NCBI GenBank assembly: GCA_039920305.1
Contig: JBDSEA010000090.1
Location: 1-16,122, forward strand
From: DASRAJ01 sp039920305
GTDB lineage: Bacteria > Bacteroidota > Bacteroidia > Chitinophagales > UBA10324
Direction of reading: 5' to 3'
Length of the DNA stretch: 16,122 bases
Shown: positions 6,730 to 14,517 of the stretch, one piece after another
Numbering within the stretch: position 1 is the first letter of the stretch
How the letters are laid out: every line of letters starts with the position of its first letter
Translations under genes and position numbers: made by a program
Notes under the pieces: model-generated
Database searches by the model: none
Seen by the model: the letters and a program-made list of their open reading frames with translations, nothing else
Told to the model about the DNA's origin: nothing

Positions 6730-8100
6730 TTACAATCCATATTGATCCACCAGATAAATCAATGCAGCCATGGCTGCGGCGCCGAGTTCCAGTTCGCGCT
6801 TGTTTACATTTTCAAGTAAGTCTGATGCCGCATGATGATAATTGAAGTATCGCTGAGAATCAGGTGACAATCCGCAAAGCACCTTGCAATTACCTTCAAG
6901 GTGACCAATGTCAGAGCCTGTGCCTCCAAAGTCCAGTTCATAGATATGATAAGGCTCAAACAATTTTTTCCACGATTTTATTTTTTGAATTGCAACGGTA
7001 TCACCGGAGAACCCAAACCCTTTTGGCGTAAATCCTCCCGCATCCGTCTCAAGTGCAAACAAGTGCGTTTCTTCCTTGCGTCTTGCTTCACTGGCATATT
7101 TCGCTCCACCCCTGCCGCCATTTTCTTCATTCATAAAACAGACACATCGCAGAGTATGTTTGGGTCTTATACCAAGCCCCTTGAAGATTCGCAGCACTTC
7201 CACCGATTGCACCACACCGGCGCCGTCATCGTGCGCACCCTTTCCGGTTTCCCATGAATCAAGATGACCGCCAACGGTGATGAATTGACCGGGGAATTGT
7301 GATCCTTTCAGCTCTGCGATTACATTATAGGACAGAATACTGTCTTTCATCATTTCAGATGTGGTGCGCAGGTAAAGCCGGGTTTGCGGATCCTGGTGAA
7401 GGGTATTGCTGAGTTTTTCTGCACCGATGATGCTAACAGCACAACAAGGAATTTTAGGAAAGGAATCATTGTAACCCATAGCGCCGGTGTGAGGATAGTC
7501 ATCATGTGAAGAAGTCATTGATCGGACAATGGCAGCAACAGCACCATATCTGGCTGCCCTGGAGGGGCCGGCCCAGCGATATCCAACAGCTTCACCATAG
7601 GCGTCGAACTGATCAATAAATTTTTCATTAAAGGGGTGATTATAGAAAACAATTTTTCCACTGATATTTTTTTCACCAAGCGAATCCAGCTGCCTGAAAT
7701 CTTTTACTTCGATTACCTGTGCCTTAATTCCGGCGGTGCCTGTACCGTGAGAGTTACCCAAAGCCGTTATTGACAGATTGGTTTTTACTCCTTTTGATTC
7801 AGCATAAGCAATTTCTTTATCACCTCTCACCCAATGAGGCACGTAGCATAGCTGAAGCCAGACGCTGTCAAACATGTTTTGCTGAAGTGTTTTTTTCATG
7901 AATTCCACTGCTTTTGCTGCCTCTGGTGATCCTGTCAGCCTTCCTCCGATCTGAGTGGTAAGATCAGTAAGTGTTTCATAGCACTCGGATTCAGTAAGCG
8001 CAAATTCGAATATCCGCCGGATGGTAACGGAATCAGAATTCTGGGAATAAGAAAATTTAAAACAGGTGAGGGAAATGAGCATGAGAAAAAGCTTGAGCAT
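6730..8100 (-). CDS. Exported M28-family zinc peptidase, carboxypeptidase Q-like
   Basis: A 456-residue secreted metallopeptidase. Residues 1-20 (MLKLFLMLISLTCFKFSYSQ) are a signal peptide without a lipobox. A protease-associated (PA) domain lies at about 118-225, inserted before the M28 catalytic half. The di-zinc site reads GGHLDSWETGKGAHDDGAG with H279 and bridging D291, then NEENGG with E325/E326 (general base and ligand), ETDAGG with D353, and NYHHAASD with H422/H423. All expected ligands are present, so it should be active as an aminopeptidase or dipeptidase, probably periplasmic. Length and layout match carboxypeptidase Q/PSMA-like M28B proteins. It stands alone between convergent cysS and divergent dnaN. 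The exact substrate is unknown. Confidence 0.92.
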   Translation of the reverse strand: MLKLFLMLISLTCFKFSYSQNSDSVTIRRIFEFALTESECYETLTDLTTQIGGRLTGSPEAAKAVEFMKKTLQQNMFDSVWLQLCYVPHWVRGDKEIAYAESKGVKTNLSITALGNSHGTGTAGIKAQVIEVKDFRQLDSLGEKNISGKIVFYNHPFNEKFIDQFDAYGEAVGYRWAGPSRAARYGAVAAIVRSMTSSHDDYPHTGAMGYNDSFPKIPCCAVSIIGAEKLSNTLHQDPQTRLYLRTTSEMMKDSILSYNVIAELKGSQFPGQFITVGGHLDSWETGKGAHDDGAGVVQSVEVLRIFKGLGIRPKHTLRCVCFMNEENGGRGGAKYASEARRKEETHLFALETDAGGFTPKGFGFSGDTVAIQKIKSWKKLFEPYHIYELDFGGTGSDIGHLEGNCKVLCGLSPDSQRYFNYHHAASDLLENVNKRELELGAAAMAALIYLVDQYGL

Positions 8101-8240
8101 GTTGTGTAAGTTGAGTTTGTAAATGTAGCCAATGAGGGGTTCTCTCCTGAAAAGTAAAAGTTAAATTCAGTACAAAATATCTTCGCAGCATCTTTCTTAA
8201 GGGGTGGATAAGGATTTTAACATGTCCACATTCTGTTCAG

Positions 8241-8258
8241 AAGAAGATTGATCTTCTT
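8241..8258. promoter_or_regulatory. Palindrome upstream of dnaN, candidate operator
   Basis: AAGAAGAT and ATCTTCTT are perfect 8-base arms around TG. The TTG at 8248-8250, the candidate -33 element of the dnaN promoter, lies within it, so a bound dimer would block RNA polymerase. Function is inferred from symmetry and position. Confidence 0.35.
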
Positions 8259-8279
8259 TTTCCAAAATCACTACCTTGC
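8248..8279 (+). promoter_or_regulatory. Candidate dnaN promoter
   Basis: TACCTTGC at 8272-8279 resembles the Bacteroidota -7 element TAnnTTTG (one T short), with TTG at 8248-8250 about 21 bases upstream. The resulting transcript would begin around 8282 and have a leader of about 47 bases containing the GGGGGAATCCCCC repeat. Confidence 0.4.
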
Positions 8280-8289
8280 GCCGCATACA

Positions 8290-8302
8290 GGGGGAATCCC
8301 CC
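8290..8302 (+). other. G/C palindrome in the dnaN leader
   Basis: GGGGGA and TCCCCC flank one A, followed by two more C. In RNA this could give a short five-pair hairpin with an AAU loop ending 27 bases before the dnaN ATG. It is clearly different in composition from the surrounding A-rich leader. Confidence 0.4.
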
Positions 8303-8328
8303 CCGTACAAAAAAATTCAACTGAAAGA

Positions 8329-9447
8329 ATGAAATTTATTGTGTCATCAGGTGCTTTGCTGAAGCAGCTGCAATTGATCGGCGGAGTGGTCAGCTCTAAT
8401 ACCGTACTGCCAATCCTCGAAGATTTTCTGTTTGATATTAAAGATGGTAAGCTTACTGCTTTTTCTACCGATCTTGAAACCAGCATGTCTACAACACTTG
8501 ATGTAGAAGCGAATGAGGACGGAAAGATCGCGATTCCGGCGAAGCTGCTCACCGAGATGCTGAAGTCATTGCCGGAGCAGCCTCTTACATTCACCATTAA
8601 CAATCAAAATCTTGCCATTGAGATTACAAGTGATAAGGGAAAATACCGGCTAACGGGAGAAAATGGCGATGACTTTCCGCGCATCCCTGTGCCGGAGGAA
8701 ACAAAGGAAATCAAGCTGCCATCTTCAGTTATTGCCAATGCGATCAATAAAACCTTGTTCGCCGTAGGCTCTGATGACATGCGCCCGGCAATGACGGGGG
8801 TGAACTTCGAGCTGTCTCCGGAAGGGATCACCTTTGTGGCTACTGATGCGCATCGCCTTGTCCGTTACAAATGGATGGATGCCAAAAGCACCAAGCCCAC
8901 CTCTTTTATCGTACCTAAGAAAGCATTACAGCTTCTGGGTAATGCTATTCCCGGGGAAGACACGCAGGTAAAAATTTCTTACAACACCAACAATGCTTTT
9001 TTCACATTCGGTGCTGTGAAGCTTATCTGCCGCCTGATTGATGCCCGCTTTCCGGATTACAACGCCGTTATTCCTGCTGAAAACCCAAATCATTTAACTA
9101 TTGGCACCAATGACCTGCTGAGTTCTCTTCGCCGCCTGATTGTTCTTTCCAATAAAACCACGCACCAGGCAACACTTAAAATGAGCGGCAGCGAGTTGCA
9201 GATCAATGCGCGTGACATTGATTTCAGCAATGAGGGAAATGAATCACTGGTATGCTCTTACCAGGGTGAGGATATGGAAATCGCTTTCAATGCGCGGTTT
9301 TTAATTGACATGTTATCAGCACTGAATGAGGATGAAGTGCTGATCTCCTGCAGCACTCCTTCACGCGCCTGCATTATGAATCCGGTGCAGCCAAAGGAGA
9401 ATGAAGACTTGCTCATGCTGGTGATGCCGATCATGATCAATGCCTGA
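8329..9447 (+). CDS. dnaN: DNA polymerase III beta subunit (sliding clamp)
   Basis: The replication processivity clamp, a ring-shaped homodimer that tethers DNA polymerase III to DNA. From the ATG at 8329 the protein has 372 residues, the usual length, and begins MKFIVSSGALLKQLQ as in homologues. The open frame extends upstream to 8248, but those 27 residues (with HTGGIPPVQ, encoded by the G/C palindrome) do not fit the family and overlap the candidate promoter, so the later start is chosen. Three clamp domains are recognisable: NTVLPILEDFLF (24-35), RPAMTGVNFEL (152-162, domain II start) and the C-terminal LVMPIMINA near the hydrophobic binding cleft. It is divergent from the M28 peptidase gene and is not next to dnaA here. 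Confidence 0.96.
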   Translation: MKFIVSSGALLKQLQLIGGVVSSNTVLPILEDFLFDIKDGKLTAFSTDLETSMSTTLDVEANEDGKIAIPAKLLTEMLKSLPEQPLTFTINNQNLAIEITSDKGKYRLTGENGDDFPRIPVPEETKEIKLPSSVIANAINKTLFAVGSDDMRPAMTGVNFELSPEGITFVATDAHRLVRYKWMDAKSTKPTSFIVPKKALQLLGNAIPGEDTQVKISYNTNNAFFTFGAVKLICRLIDARFPDYNAVIPAENPNHLTIGTNDLLSSLRRLIVLSNKTTHQATLKMSGSELQINARDIDFSNEGNESLVCSYQGEDMEIAFNARFLIDMLSALNEDEVLISCSTPSRACIMNPVQPKENEDLLMLVMPIMINA

Positions 9448-9574
9448 CAGATGATTCGTTAATTTATTTGCAGTTAATTATTAATTATTACAGCGCGTGC
9501 GTTCAGGTTACCCCCGAAAAAAAACAAGGGAGAAAAGCTATAAAAAAATTTGAGTGGAAACAGCATTGATGGTT

Positions 9575-10015
9575 TTATGGCTGATCGTCTGATTTTGCCG
9601 GATCAGCGGTCTCAGTTTTTTCTTCTTCAGCAGGAATGAGGTCATGCTGCTTCAGGATGTGATACCATCTCACCATCTTCTTCATATCACTAAGGTGAAC
9701 TTTCTCCTCGTCATAATCAGGAATAATTTTGGAAAAATAATCTTTAAGCTTTTTATCATCACTCTTTGTATCAGGCAGAGTAACCTCCGATTGCTTGCTT
9801 TTCATTTCCTGAAAAACTTTTTTAAGCTCGGTGGTCTCTTCATTTTTCAGGTAAACAGAGGTGGTATCCAGAGTGGAAATACCATGCAGGCGTGAGGAGA
9901 CAAACTGTGTTTTGTTATCATCAAGAGATTTTACAATGATTCCATCACTCTTGTTTGATACCAGCTGATATAATCCGGGCATGCCGCTTAGGGCAATGAT
10001 CTCTTTGAATTCCAT
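9575..10015 (-). CDS. DUF5606-family protein, conserved in Bacteroidota
   Basis: A small cytosolic protein of 146 residues with no signal peptide. It starts MEFKEIIALSGMPGLYQLV, the hallmark of the DUF5606 family as I remember it, a beta-rich N-terminal domain (about 1-47) present throughout Bacteroidota and of unknown function. A charged linker follows, then a second conserved helical block (about 86-118) with KDYFSKIIPDYDEEKVHLSDMKK and WYHIL, which resembles DUF6852. The tail is rich in Glu, Lys and Asp. The frame also opens at a GTG at 10033, but the ATG at 10015 matches the family start. It is divergent from rpsT and convergent with dnaN. No function should be assumed. Confidence 0.85.
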   Translation of the reverse strand: MEFKEIIALSGMPGLYQLVSNKSDGIIVKSLDDNKTQFVSSRLHGISTLDTTSVYLKNEETTELKKVFQEMKSKQSEVTLPDTKSDDKKLKDYFSKIIPDYDEEKVHLSDMKKMVRWYHILKQHDLIPAEEEKTETADPAKSDDQP

Positions 10016-10089
10016 ATTTGTTTTGTTAAGCACGTAAAAGTAAAAAGAAATGGAAGTGAGACTATTTCACATACATTATTGAATTGGAT

Positions 10090-10119
10090 TTTGTAGATTG
10101 AGGCGGAAACTTATCTTTG
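10090..10119 (+). promoter_or_regulatory. rpsT promoter, Bacteroidota housekeeping type
   Basis: TTTG (10090-10093), 18 bases, then TATCTTTG (10112-10119) match the Bacteroidota primary sigma consensus TTTG/TAnnTTTG exactly. Transcription would start near 10122, giving a leader of about 17 bases to the rpsT ATG. It is the best promoter match in the window, as expected for a ribosomal protein gene. Confidence 0.75.
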
Positions 10120-10138
10120 CTGCTCCAAAAAAAATTTA

Positions 10139-10393
10139 ATGGCGAATACAAAGAATGCGCAGAAAGCAATGCGGCAGGCACTGAAGCACAGAGAGCGAAA
10201 CCGTCTGCATGGAAAAACTACCCGGAATGCTGTAAGAAAATTACGCCTGATCTCTGAAAAAGATGAAGCCGGCAAAATGCTTCCGGATGTTATCTCCCTG
10301 GTTGACCGGCTTGCAAAGCGCGGAGTGATCCACAAAAAGAAGGCAGATAACCTGAAATCAGGGTTAATGAAGAAGATCAATACACTGAAATAA
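10139..10393 (+). CDS. rpsT: 30S ribosomal protein S20
   Basis: An 84-residue, strongly basic protein that binds 16S rRNA and supports assembly of the small subunit. It begins MANTKNAQKAMRQALKHRERN and continues with an alternating Lys/Arg and helix-forming pattern, ending HKKKADNLKSGLMKKINTLK, which matches S20 in length and sequence. The leader is A-rich (CTCCAAAAAAAATTT) without a Shine-Dalgarno sequence. It has its own near-consensus promoter and a strong terminator, so it is probably monocistronic. Confidence 0.97.
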   Translation: MANTKNAQKAMRQALKHRERNRLHGKTTRNAVRKLRLISEKDEAGKMLPDVISLVDRLAKRGVIHKKKADNLKSGLMKKINTLK

Positions 10394-10411
10394 GAGTTGT
10401 TTTCATGGCAG

Positions 10412-10446
10412 AAAAAGGGCGTTGCTGGTAACAGCACGCCTTTTTT
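10412..10446. terminator. Bidirectional terminator between rpsT and lpxH
   Basis: AAAAAGGGCGTTGCTG and CAGCACGCCTTTTTT pair with one bulged T and a 4-base loop (GTAA, 10428-10431). The stem carries A-runs on one side and T-runs on the other, so it can work as a Rho-independent terminator in both directions. It sits 18 bases after the rpsT stop and 42 bases beyond the lpxH stop on the other strand. Confidence 0.9.
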
Positions 10447-10488
10447 CATGAATGGTGGTGCACAAGTTGGAATGTTAATCTAAGGCGC

Positions 10489-11256
10489 TCAGGAATTAAA
10501 ATATTTCACTTCCAATGTTTCGCCGTTAAAAACTGCATAGCTGTTGAATTTAATCCAGTCCCCGAGATTGATGTAAAAACTATTATTGCCCAGGGGATGA
10601 TACAATACTATGTGGCGATGCCCGAAAATGAAATAGTCAATATGCTCTGTCTTCAAAATTTCTTTCGAATATTGAATCAGCCATTCTTTTTCTTCTCCTA
10701 AAAAGCCTTCCTGGTCATCACCGCTGATAAGCCGGTTGTTTCGCGACCACTTTTTTCCGATCCACATGCCGAAGCCTGGATGCAGGCCCGCAAAGAGCCA
10801 TCTTGAAAATTTCCCTTTGAAAATCTTTTTCAAAAATTTATATCCGTGATCACCGGGTCCTAATCCATCGCCATGCGCGAGAAAAAACTTTTTCCCTGCA
10901 ATCATGATCTGTTCAGGATGATGATACACAGGGATTTGAAGCTCCTCCTCAAAATAATTATTCATCCACTGATCATGATTTCCTGTAAAGAAAAAAATCT
11001 GGATGCCGCGATCCCTTAGTTCCGCCAGCTTGCCAAGCACCCGGACATACCCGCGCGGAACAACGTGCTTATATTCGAACCAGAAATCAAACAGATCGCC
11101 GAGAATAAAAATTGCCTGGGCATCACCGCCTGCTTCATTCAGCCATCTCACAAAGCGCCGCTCTCTTTCCAATGATGAAGCAGGATCAGGAATACCGAGA
11201 TGAAGATCTGAGACGAAATAGATTTTCCCCTGAAGCTGCGAAAGAGCCTGCATCAT
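10489..11256 (-). CDS. lpxH: UDP-2,3-diacylglucosamine diphosphatase
   Basis: A 255-residue calcineurin-like metallophosphoesterase that hydrolyses UDP-2,3-diacylglucosamine to lipid X and UMP in lipid A synthesis, at the cytoplasmic face of the inner membrane. The dinuclear metal ligands are all visible: D17 and H19 (VSDLHLG), D54 (LGDLFDFW), N93/H94/D95 (TGNHD), H128 (AHGDG) and H213/H215 (FGHRH). The middle insertion GPGDHGYKFLKKIF and the helical part at about 140-205 correspond to the LpxH lid, which distinguishes it from generic phosphoesterases. Its ATG overlaps the stop of the LUD gene as ATGA; a second ATG follows directly, so the start is uncertain by one residue. It is the last gene of the rsfS-ftsH-LUD-lpxH run, before a strong terminator. 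Confidence 0.93.
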   Translation of the reverse strand: MMQALSQLQGKIYFVSDLHLGIPDPASSLERERRFVRWLNEAGGDAQAIFILGDLFDFWFEYKHVVPRGYVRVLGKLAELRDRGIQIFFFTGNHDQWMNNYFEEELQIPVYHHPEQIMIAGKKFFLAHGDGLGPGDHGYKFLKKIFKGKFSRWLFAGLHPGFGMWIGKKWSRNNRLISGDDQEGFLGEEKEWLIQYSKEILKTEHIDYFIFGHRHIVLYHPLGNNSFYINLGDWIKFNSYAVFNGETLEVKYFNS

Positions 11257-11897
11257 GCCGCAGGCTGATCAATATAGAAAACATAAACTTCCTTAGGGCC
11301 ATGGGCGCCAAGCACGAGCGTTTTTTCAATATCTGCAGTACGGCTGGGGCCCGAGGCAATAGAAATCATAGAGGGAAGATTACCGTTGTATTTATCTGTT
11401 GTCATCTGAAGCCCTTCTTTCAGATCATAATACAACTGGTCATTATAAGCAACCACAATATGTACCGGTGGAAATATGGGGAGTGCCCTTCCCGATTCCT
11501 TTCTGGATGAAATAAGAATGGATCCGGTTCGAGCCACAAGACATTCACAGGTACTGATCCCGGCGTCAGCTTTATCCAGATTTTTCCCCACCCGAAGCCG
11601 CATAAAAGCATTTTTTTGTAAGAAGTTCTGCAGCTCAAATTCCCATGCAAATATGTTTTGCCAGTTATTTTTTTCTGCAAGTGAATTCAAACTCTCCAGG
11701 AAATCCTTTTCGTTCTCGCAATAAATAAAGTTGCCCTGAATGCTTGTAAAGCGCTCGGCAAAAATGACGTCGAGCGCTTCTGCAGGCTGTGGATAAACTG
11801 AGGAGGTAGAATCAATACTGGGGAAGGGCAGATCGGTAGGCTGAATGAGTGCAGCACGGATATTTTTGAGGATGCGCTCCTTCGAAGTGGGCTCCAT
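11253..11897 (-). CDS. LUD-domain (LutC/DUF162-like) protein
   Basis: A 214-residue protein of the LUD superfamily, whose best-known member LutC forms the L-lactate oxidation complex LutABC. The core motifs are ADAGIS (110-115), ARTGS (122-126), GRALP (136-140), PPVHIVV (143-149), GPSRTADIE (183-191) and GAHGPKE (197-203). There are no iron-sulfur cysteine clusters, unlike LutA and LutB, and neither of those genes lies nearby. It starts 3 bases after ftsH stops and overlaps lpxH by 4 bases, so it is firmly within this operon. I recall this single LUD gene next to ftsH in other Bacteroidota, where a lactate role is unproven. The biochemical role here is therefore open. Confidence 0.88.
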   Translation of the reverse strand: MEPTSKERILKNIRAALIQPTDLPFPSIDSTSSVYPQPAEALDVIFAERFTSIQGNFIYCENEKDFLESLNSLAEKNNWQNIFAWEFELQNFLQKNAFMRLRVGKNLDKADAGISTCECLVARTGSILISSRKESGRALPIFPPVHIVVAYNDQLYYDLKEGLQMTTDKYNGNLPSMISIASGPSRTADIEKTLVLGAHGPKEVYVFYIDQPAA

Positions 11898-11900
11898 GAA

Positions 11901-13964
11901 TTAAGCAATCTTATGTTCGATATCGCCGGTCCCGTTAACACCAACTGGCTCGTCACCATGCAGGTTAGGGTCAATCAATTCACCTTCACCCTTAAGCGTT
12001 CCATTTTCACTAATAGGCTCATGCGCATGCTTTGGCTCGTAGGGTCGCTTGCCGATAAGGCGCTCAAGATCCTGCTGAAATAAAATTTCTTTTTGCAAAA
12101 GCTCATGTGCTAATTTCTCCAGCTCTTCACGCTTATCAGTCAGAAGGGCTTTAGTACGCTGATATTCGCTATCAATGAGATTGCGAACTTCCTGATCAAT
12201 CAGATTAGCAGTTTCATCAGAATAAGGCTTATGAAAACTATATTCCTGCTGAGGATCATAAAAGGAAACATTGCCGACTTTATCGTTCATTCCGTAGATT
12301 GATACCATGGCGTAAGCCATTTTAGTGATGCGCTCCAGATCATTCTGCGCACCGGTAGATATTTTCCCGAATACAATATCTTCTGCAGCCCTGCCACCAA
12401 GTGCCATACACATCTGGTCACTTAGCTGCTCCTTGGTATATAGGTATTGTTCCTTTGGCAGGTATTGCGCATATCCGAGGGCAGCAACGCCACGGGGAAC
12501 AATTGAAACCTTTACGAGCGGATCCGCATACTCCAGAAACCAGCCGCAGATAGCATGACCGGACTCATGATATGCCACAATCTTTTTTTCGTCACCAGAT
12601 ATCAGCTTGGTTTTCTTCTCGAGTCCGCCGATTACCCGATCAATGGCATCCTGAAAATCATCAATATCCACTTCTTTTTTGTTATTGCGGGCTGCAATCA
12701 GTGCGGCCTCGTTGCACACATTTGCAATATCAGCACCGGCGAAACCGGGAGTTTGTGCAGCAAGTTTTTTAACATCAAGGTCTTTTGCAACTTTAATGGT
12801 GTTTGAGTGTACTTTAAATATTGCTTCTCTTCCCACAAGATCAGGCTTATCAATAGAAATTTGCCTGTCAAACCTTCCGGGTCGCAGAAGGGCAGTATCC
12901 AGTACATCCGGCCGGTTTGTAGCAGCCAGAATGATGACTCCTGAATCAGTTCCAAAGCCATCCATTTCAACCAGCAATTGATTGAGTGTATTCTCACGCT
13001 CATCATTTCCGCCGGTCATTAAATTCCTTCCGCGGGCTCGGCCGATGGCATCAATCTCATCAATAAAAATTATGCAGGGGGCTTTTTCCTTAGCCTGCTT
13101 GAAAAGATCACGCACACGTGATGCGCCGATACCGACAAACAGCTCCACGAAATCAGAGCCTGAAATTGAAAAGAAGGGTACTTGCGCCTCACCTGCAACA
13201 GCTTTGGCAATCAAGGTTTTGCCCGTTCCCGGAGGACCGATGAGCAAGGCACCTTTTGGAATTTTTCCGCCTAGAGCTGTATATTTTTTAGGGTTTTTCA
13301 GGAAGTCAACAATTTCCATGACTTCGGCTTTGGCTTCATCCAATCCAGCCACATCAGCAAAGGTGGTAGTTACCTTCTGACCTTTATCAAACAAGGTGGC
13401 TTTGGATTTTCCAAAGTTGAATATCTGACCTCCCGGACCGCCAATACCTCCGGTCATTCTGCGCATGAAAATGATCCAGATCACCGCAATTCCTACAAGT
13501 AGGAGTATCCATCCCGCACTGAAAATGTCAGTTTTGGTATCATAAATCACATCAATGGGCTCGTACTCCGGGTTAGTAGCTAAAATCCTCGCCTGAGCCT
13601 CGCTTAATTTTTTATCCAGCACATCAACTGACCCGATTTTAAACCGGTAATGCGGGCCGGGGTTTGGAGTATTGAATGCAGTAGTGGAAACATCTTTGTA
13701 TTTATCTTCTGAGAGACGCTCTTTCTTGATATATACTTCGACAGACTCCTTATTGATTACCACAAGCTTGGCCACGTCCCTTGACTCCAGCATCGAATGA
13801 TCAAATTTCTCGAAACTGATTAGTTTCGCCGACCTTGAAAAGGTAAAAAACTGACCCACCACAAGTGCCAGCAAAATCAATCCATACACCCAATAGATGT
13901 TGAATTTCGGCCCTTTCGGCTTGATTTTTTTTGTCGGATTATTCTCCGCATTATTCTCTGCCAT
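11901..13964 (-). CDS. ftsH: ATP-dependent zinc metalloprotease FtsH
   Basis: A membrane-anchored AAA+ protease of 687 residues that forms hexamers and degrades misfolded membrane proteins and regulatory proteins. Layout: a basic cytosolic N-terminus, TM1 (about 22-42), a periplasmic domain (43-147), TM2 (149-167), then the AAA module with Walker A GPPGTGKT (243-250), pore loop FVGIGASRVR (276-285), Walker B IIFIDE (298-303) and the second region of homology ATNRPDVLDTALLRPGRFDR (348-367). The peptidase site is HESGH (466-470) with the third zinc ligand D542 in STGAQNDLE. All catalytic residues are present. The C-terminal tail (about 640-687) is acidic, Gly-rich and probably disordered. It lies 120 bp after rsfS, with a possible promoter in between, and 3 bp before the LUD gene. 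Confidence 0.98.
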   Translation of the reverse strand: MAENNAENNPTKKIKPKGPKFNIYWVYGLILLALVVGQFFTFSRSAKLISFEKFDHSMLESRDVAKLVVINKESVEVYIKKERLSEDKYKDVSTTAFNTPNPGPHYRFKIGSVDVLDKKLSEAQARILATNPEYEPIDVIYDTKTDIFSAGWILLLVGIAVIWIIFMRRMTGGIGGPGGQIFNFGKSKATLFDKGQKVTTTFADVAGLDEAKAEVMEIVDFLKNPKKYTALGGKIPKGALLIGPPGTGKTLIAKAVAGEAQVPFFSISGSDFVELFVGIGASRVRDLFKQAKEKAPCIIFIDEIDAIGRARGRNLMTGGNDERENTLNQLLVEMDGFGTDSGVIILAATNRPDVLDTALLRPGRFDRQISIDKPDLVGREAIFKVHSNTIKVAKDLDVKKLAAQTPGFAGADIANVCNEAALIAARNNKKEVDIDDFQDAIDRVIGGLEKKTKLISGDEKKIVAYHESGHAICGWFLEYADPLVKVSIVPRGVAALGYAQYLPKEQYLYTKEQLSDQMCMALGGRAAEDIVFGKISTGAQNDLERITKMAYAMVSIYGMNDKVGNVSFYDPQQEYSFHKPYSDETANLIDQEVRNLIDSEYQRTKALLTDKREELEKLAHELLQKEILFQQDLERLIGKRPYEPKHAHEPISENGTLKGEGELIDPNLHGDEPVGVNGTGDIEHKIA

Positions 13965-14079
13965 CTCAAATCAGTTATTTCTTAGTTACTTGTCTGACGA
14001 TTAGTCCGGATTATTATTGGCAAACTGATAATTAAATCCATCCATCCATTACCGCTCAAGATGAACTCTTTGCTGAATC

Positions 14080-14087
14080 CAAAGTTA
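14080..14087 (-). promoter_or_regulatory. Possible -7 element for ftsH at the rsfS stop
   Basis: On the minus strand TAACTTTG matches TAnnTTTG exactly, and its TAA is the rsfS stop codon. The nearest TTG is only 14 bases upstream, shorter than normal, so promoter activity is uncertain. If real, ftsH would have an independent start with a leader of about 110 bases. Confidence 0.35.
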
Positions 14088-14411
14088 GTCTTTATGCTCC
14101 TCAATGATTCCATCACTCCACAAATCTTCGAGGCGGTAAAAATTTCTTATCTCTTTCTGAAAAACATGAACAACCACATTGATGTAGTCAAGTAAGATCC
14201 ATTCCCGGTGCTCGATTCCTTCAATGTGCCATGGCCTTTCATTCAATTCGGTTCTGGTTTTCTCTTCAATGCTTTCAGAGATTGCCTTTACCTGTGTGCC
14301 TGAATTTGCATCACACACTACAAAAAAATCCACCACTGCATCGCTTATGTTTCTGAGGTCAATGGTAGTGATATGCTCACCTTTTTTATCTCTGATCGCC
14401 TCGATGATCAC
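14085..14411 (-). CDS. rsfS: Ribosomal silencing factor RsfS
   Basis: A factor that binds ribosomal protein L14 and blocks joining of the ribosomal subunits when nutrients are low. The Iojap/RsfS core is clear: IRDKKGEHITTIDLRNISDAVVDFFVVCDANSGTQVKAI, followed by RPWHIEG, WILLDYINVVVHVF and FYRLEDLW. The GTG at 14411 gives 108 residues, close to E. coli RsfS. The frame stays open upstream to a TTG at 14585, but that start lies inside the divergent birA gene and before the likely promoter. A basic stretch just upstream (VKKKLPRKKSGYPPELK) looks like a genuine Bacteroidota N-terminus, yet no ATG, GTG or TTG precedes it after the candidate promoter. The identity is firm; the start is not. Confidence 0.9.
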   Translation of the reverse strand: MIIEAIRDKKGEHITTIDLRNISDAVVDFFVVCDANSGTQVKAISESIEEKTRTELNERPWHIEGIEHREWILLDYINVVVHVFQKEIRNFYRLEDLWSDGIIEEHKD

Positions 14412-14496
14412 TTTTAGTTCCGGTGGATAGCCGGACTTCTTACGCGGTAGCTTTTTCTTTACCTTTATTGCTTTGATATTACCCCAATATTTTTTA

Positions 14497-14504
14497 CAAA
14501 AGTA
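14497..14504 (-). promoter_or_regulatory. Candidate -7 element of the rsfS operon promoter
   Basis: On the minus strand TACTTTTG is an exact TAnnTTTG match, with TTG 16 bases upstream. It lies just before the birA ATG at 14518, so the promoters of the two divergent genes are close together. Transcription would start near 14494. Confidence 0.45.
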
Positions 14505-14517
14505 AGCAAATACTCCT

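Noticed and set aside
8248..8328. 27-codon N-terminal extension of DnaN
   Set aside because: Homologues begin at MKF; the extension overlaps the likely promoter and is encoded partly by a palindromic G/C element.
9475..9487. TAATTA-T-TAATTA palindrome between dnaN and the DUF5606 gene
   Set aside because: Such a symmetry is expected by chance in this A/T-rich gap and no T-run or terminator structure accompanies it.
10111..10449. 112-codon minus-strand frame across rpsT
   Set aside because: It is antisense to rpsT, spans its promoter and terminator, and lacks protein-like features.
11112..11510. 132-codon plus-strand frame across the lpxH/LUD junction
   Set aside because: It is antisense to two conserved genes, with no recognisable domain or start signal.
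12982..13380. 132-codon plus-strand frame inside ftsH
   Set aside because: It lies wholly antisense to the conserved AAA domain of ftsH; the long open frame is a by-product of codon composition there.
14036..14050. Short ATCC tandem repeat in the ftsH leader
   Set aside because: Only about three units are present; this is too short to suggest a functional satellite or phase-variable tract.
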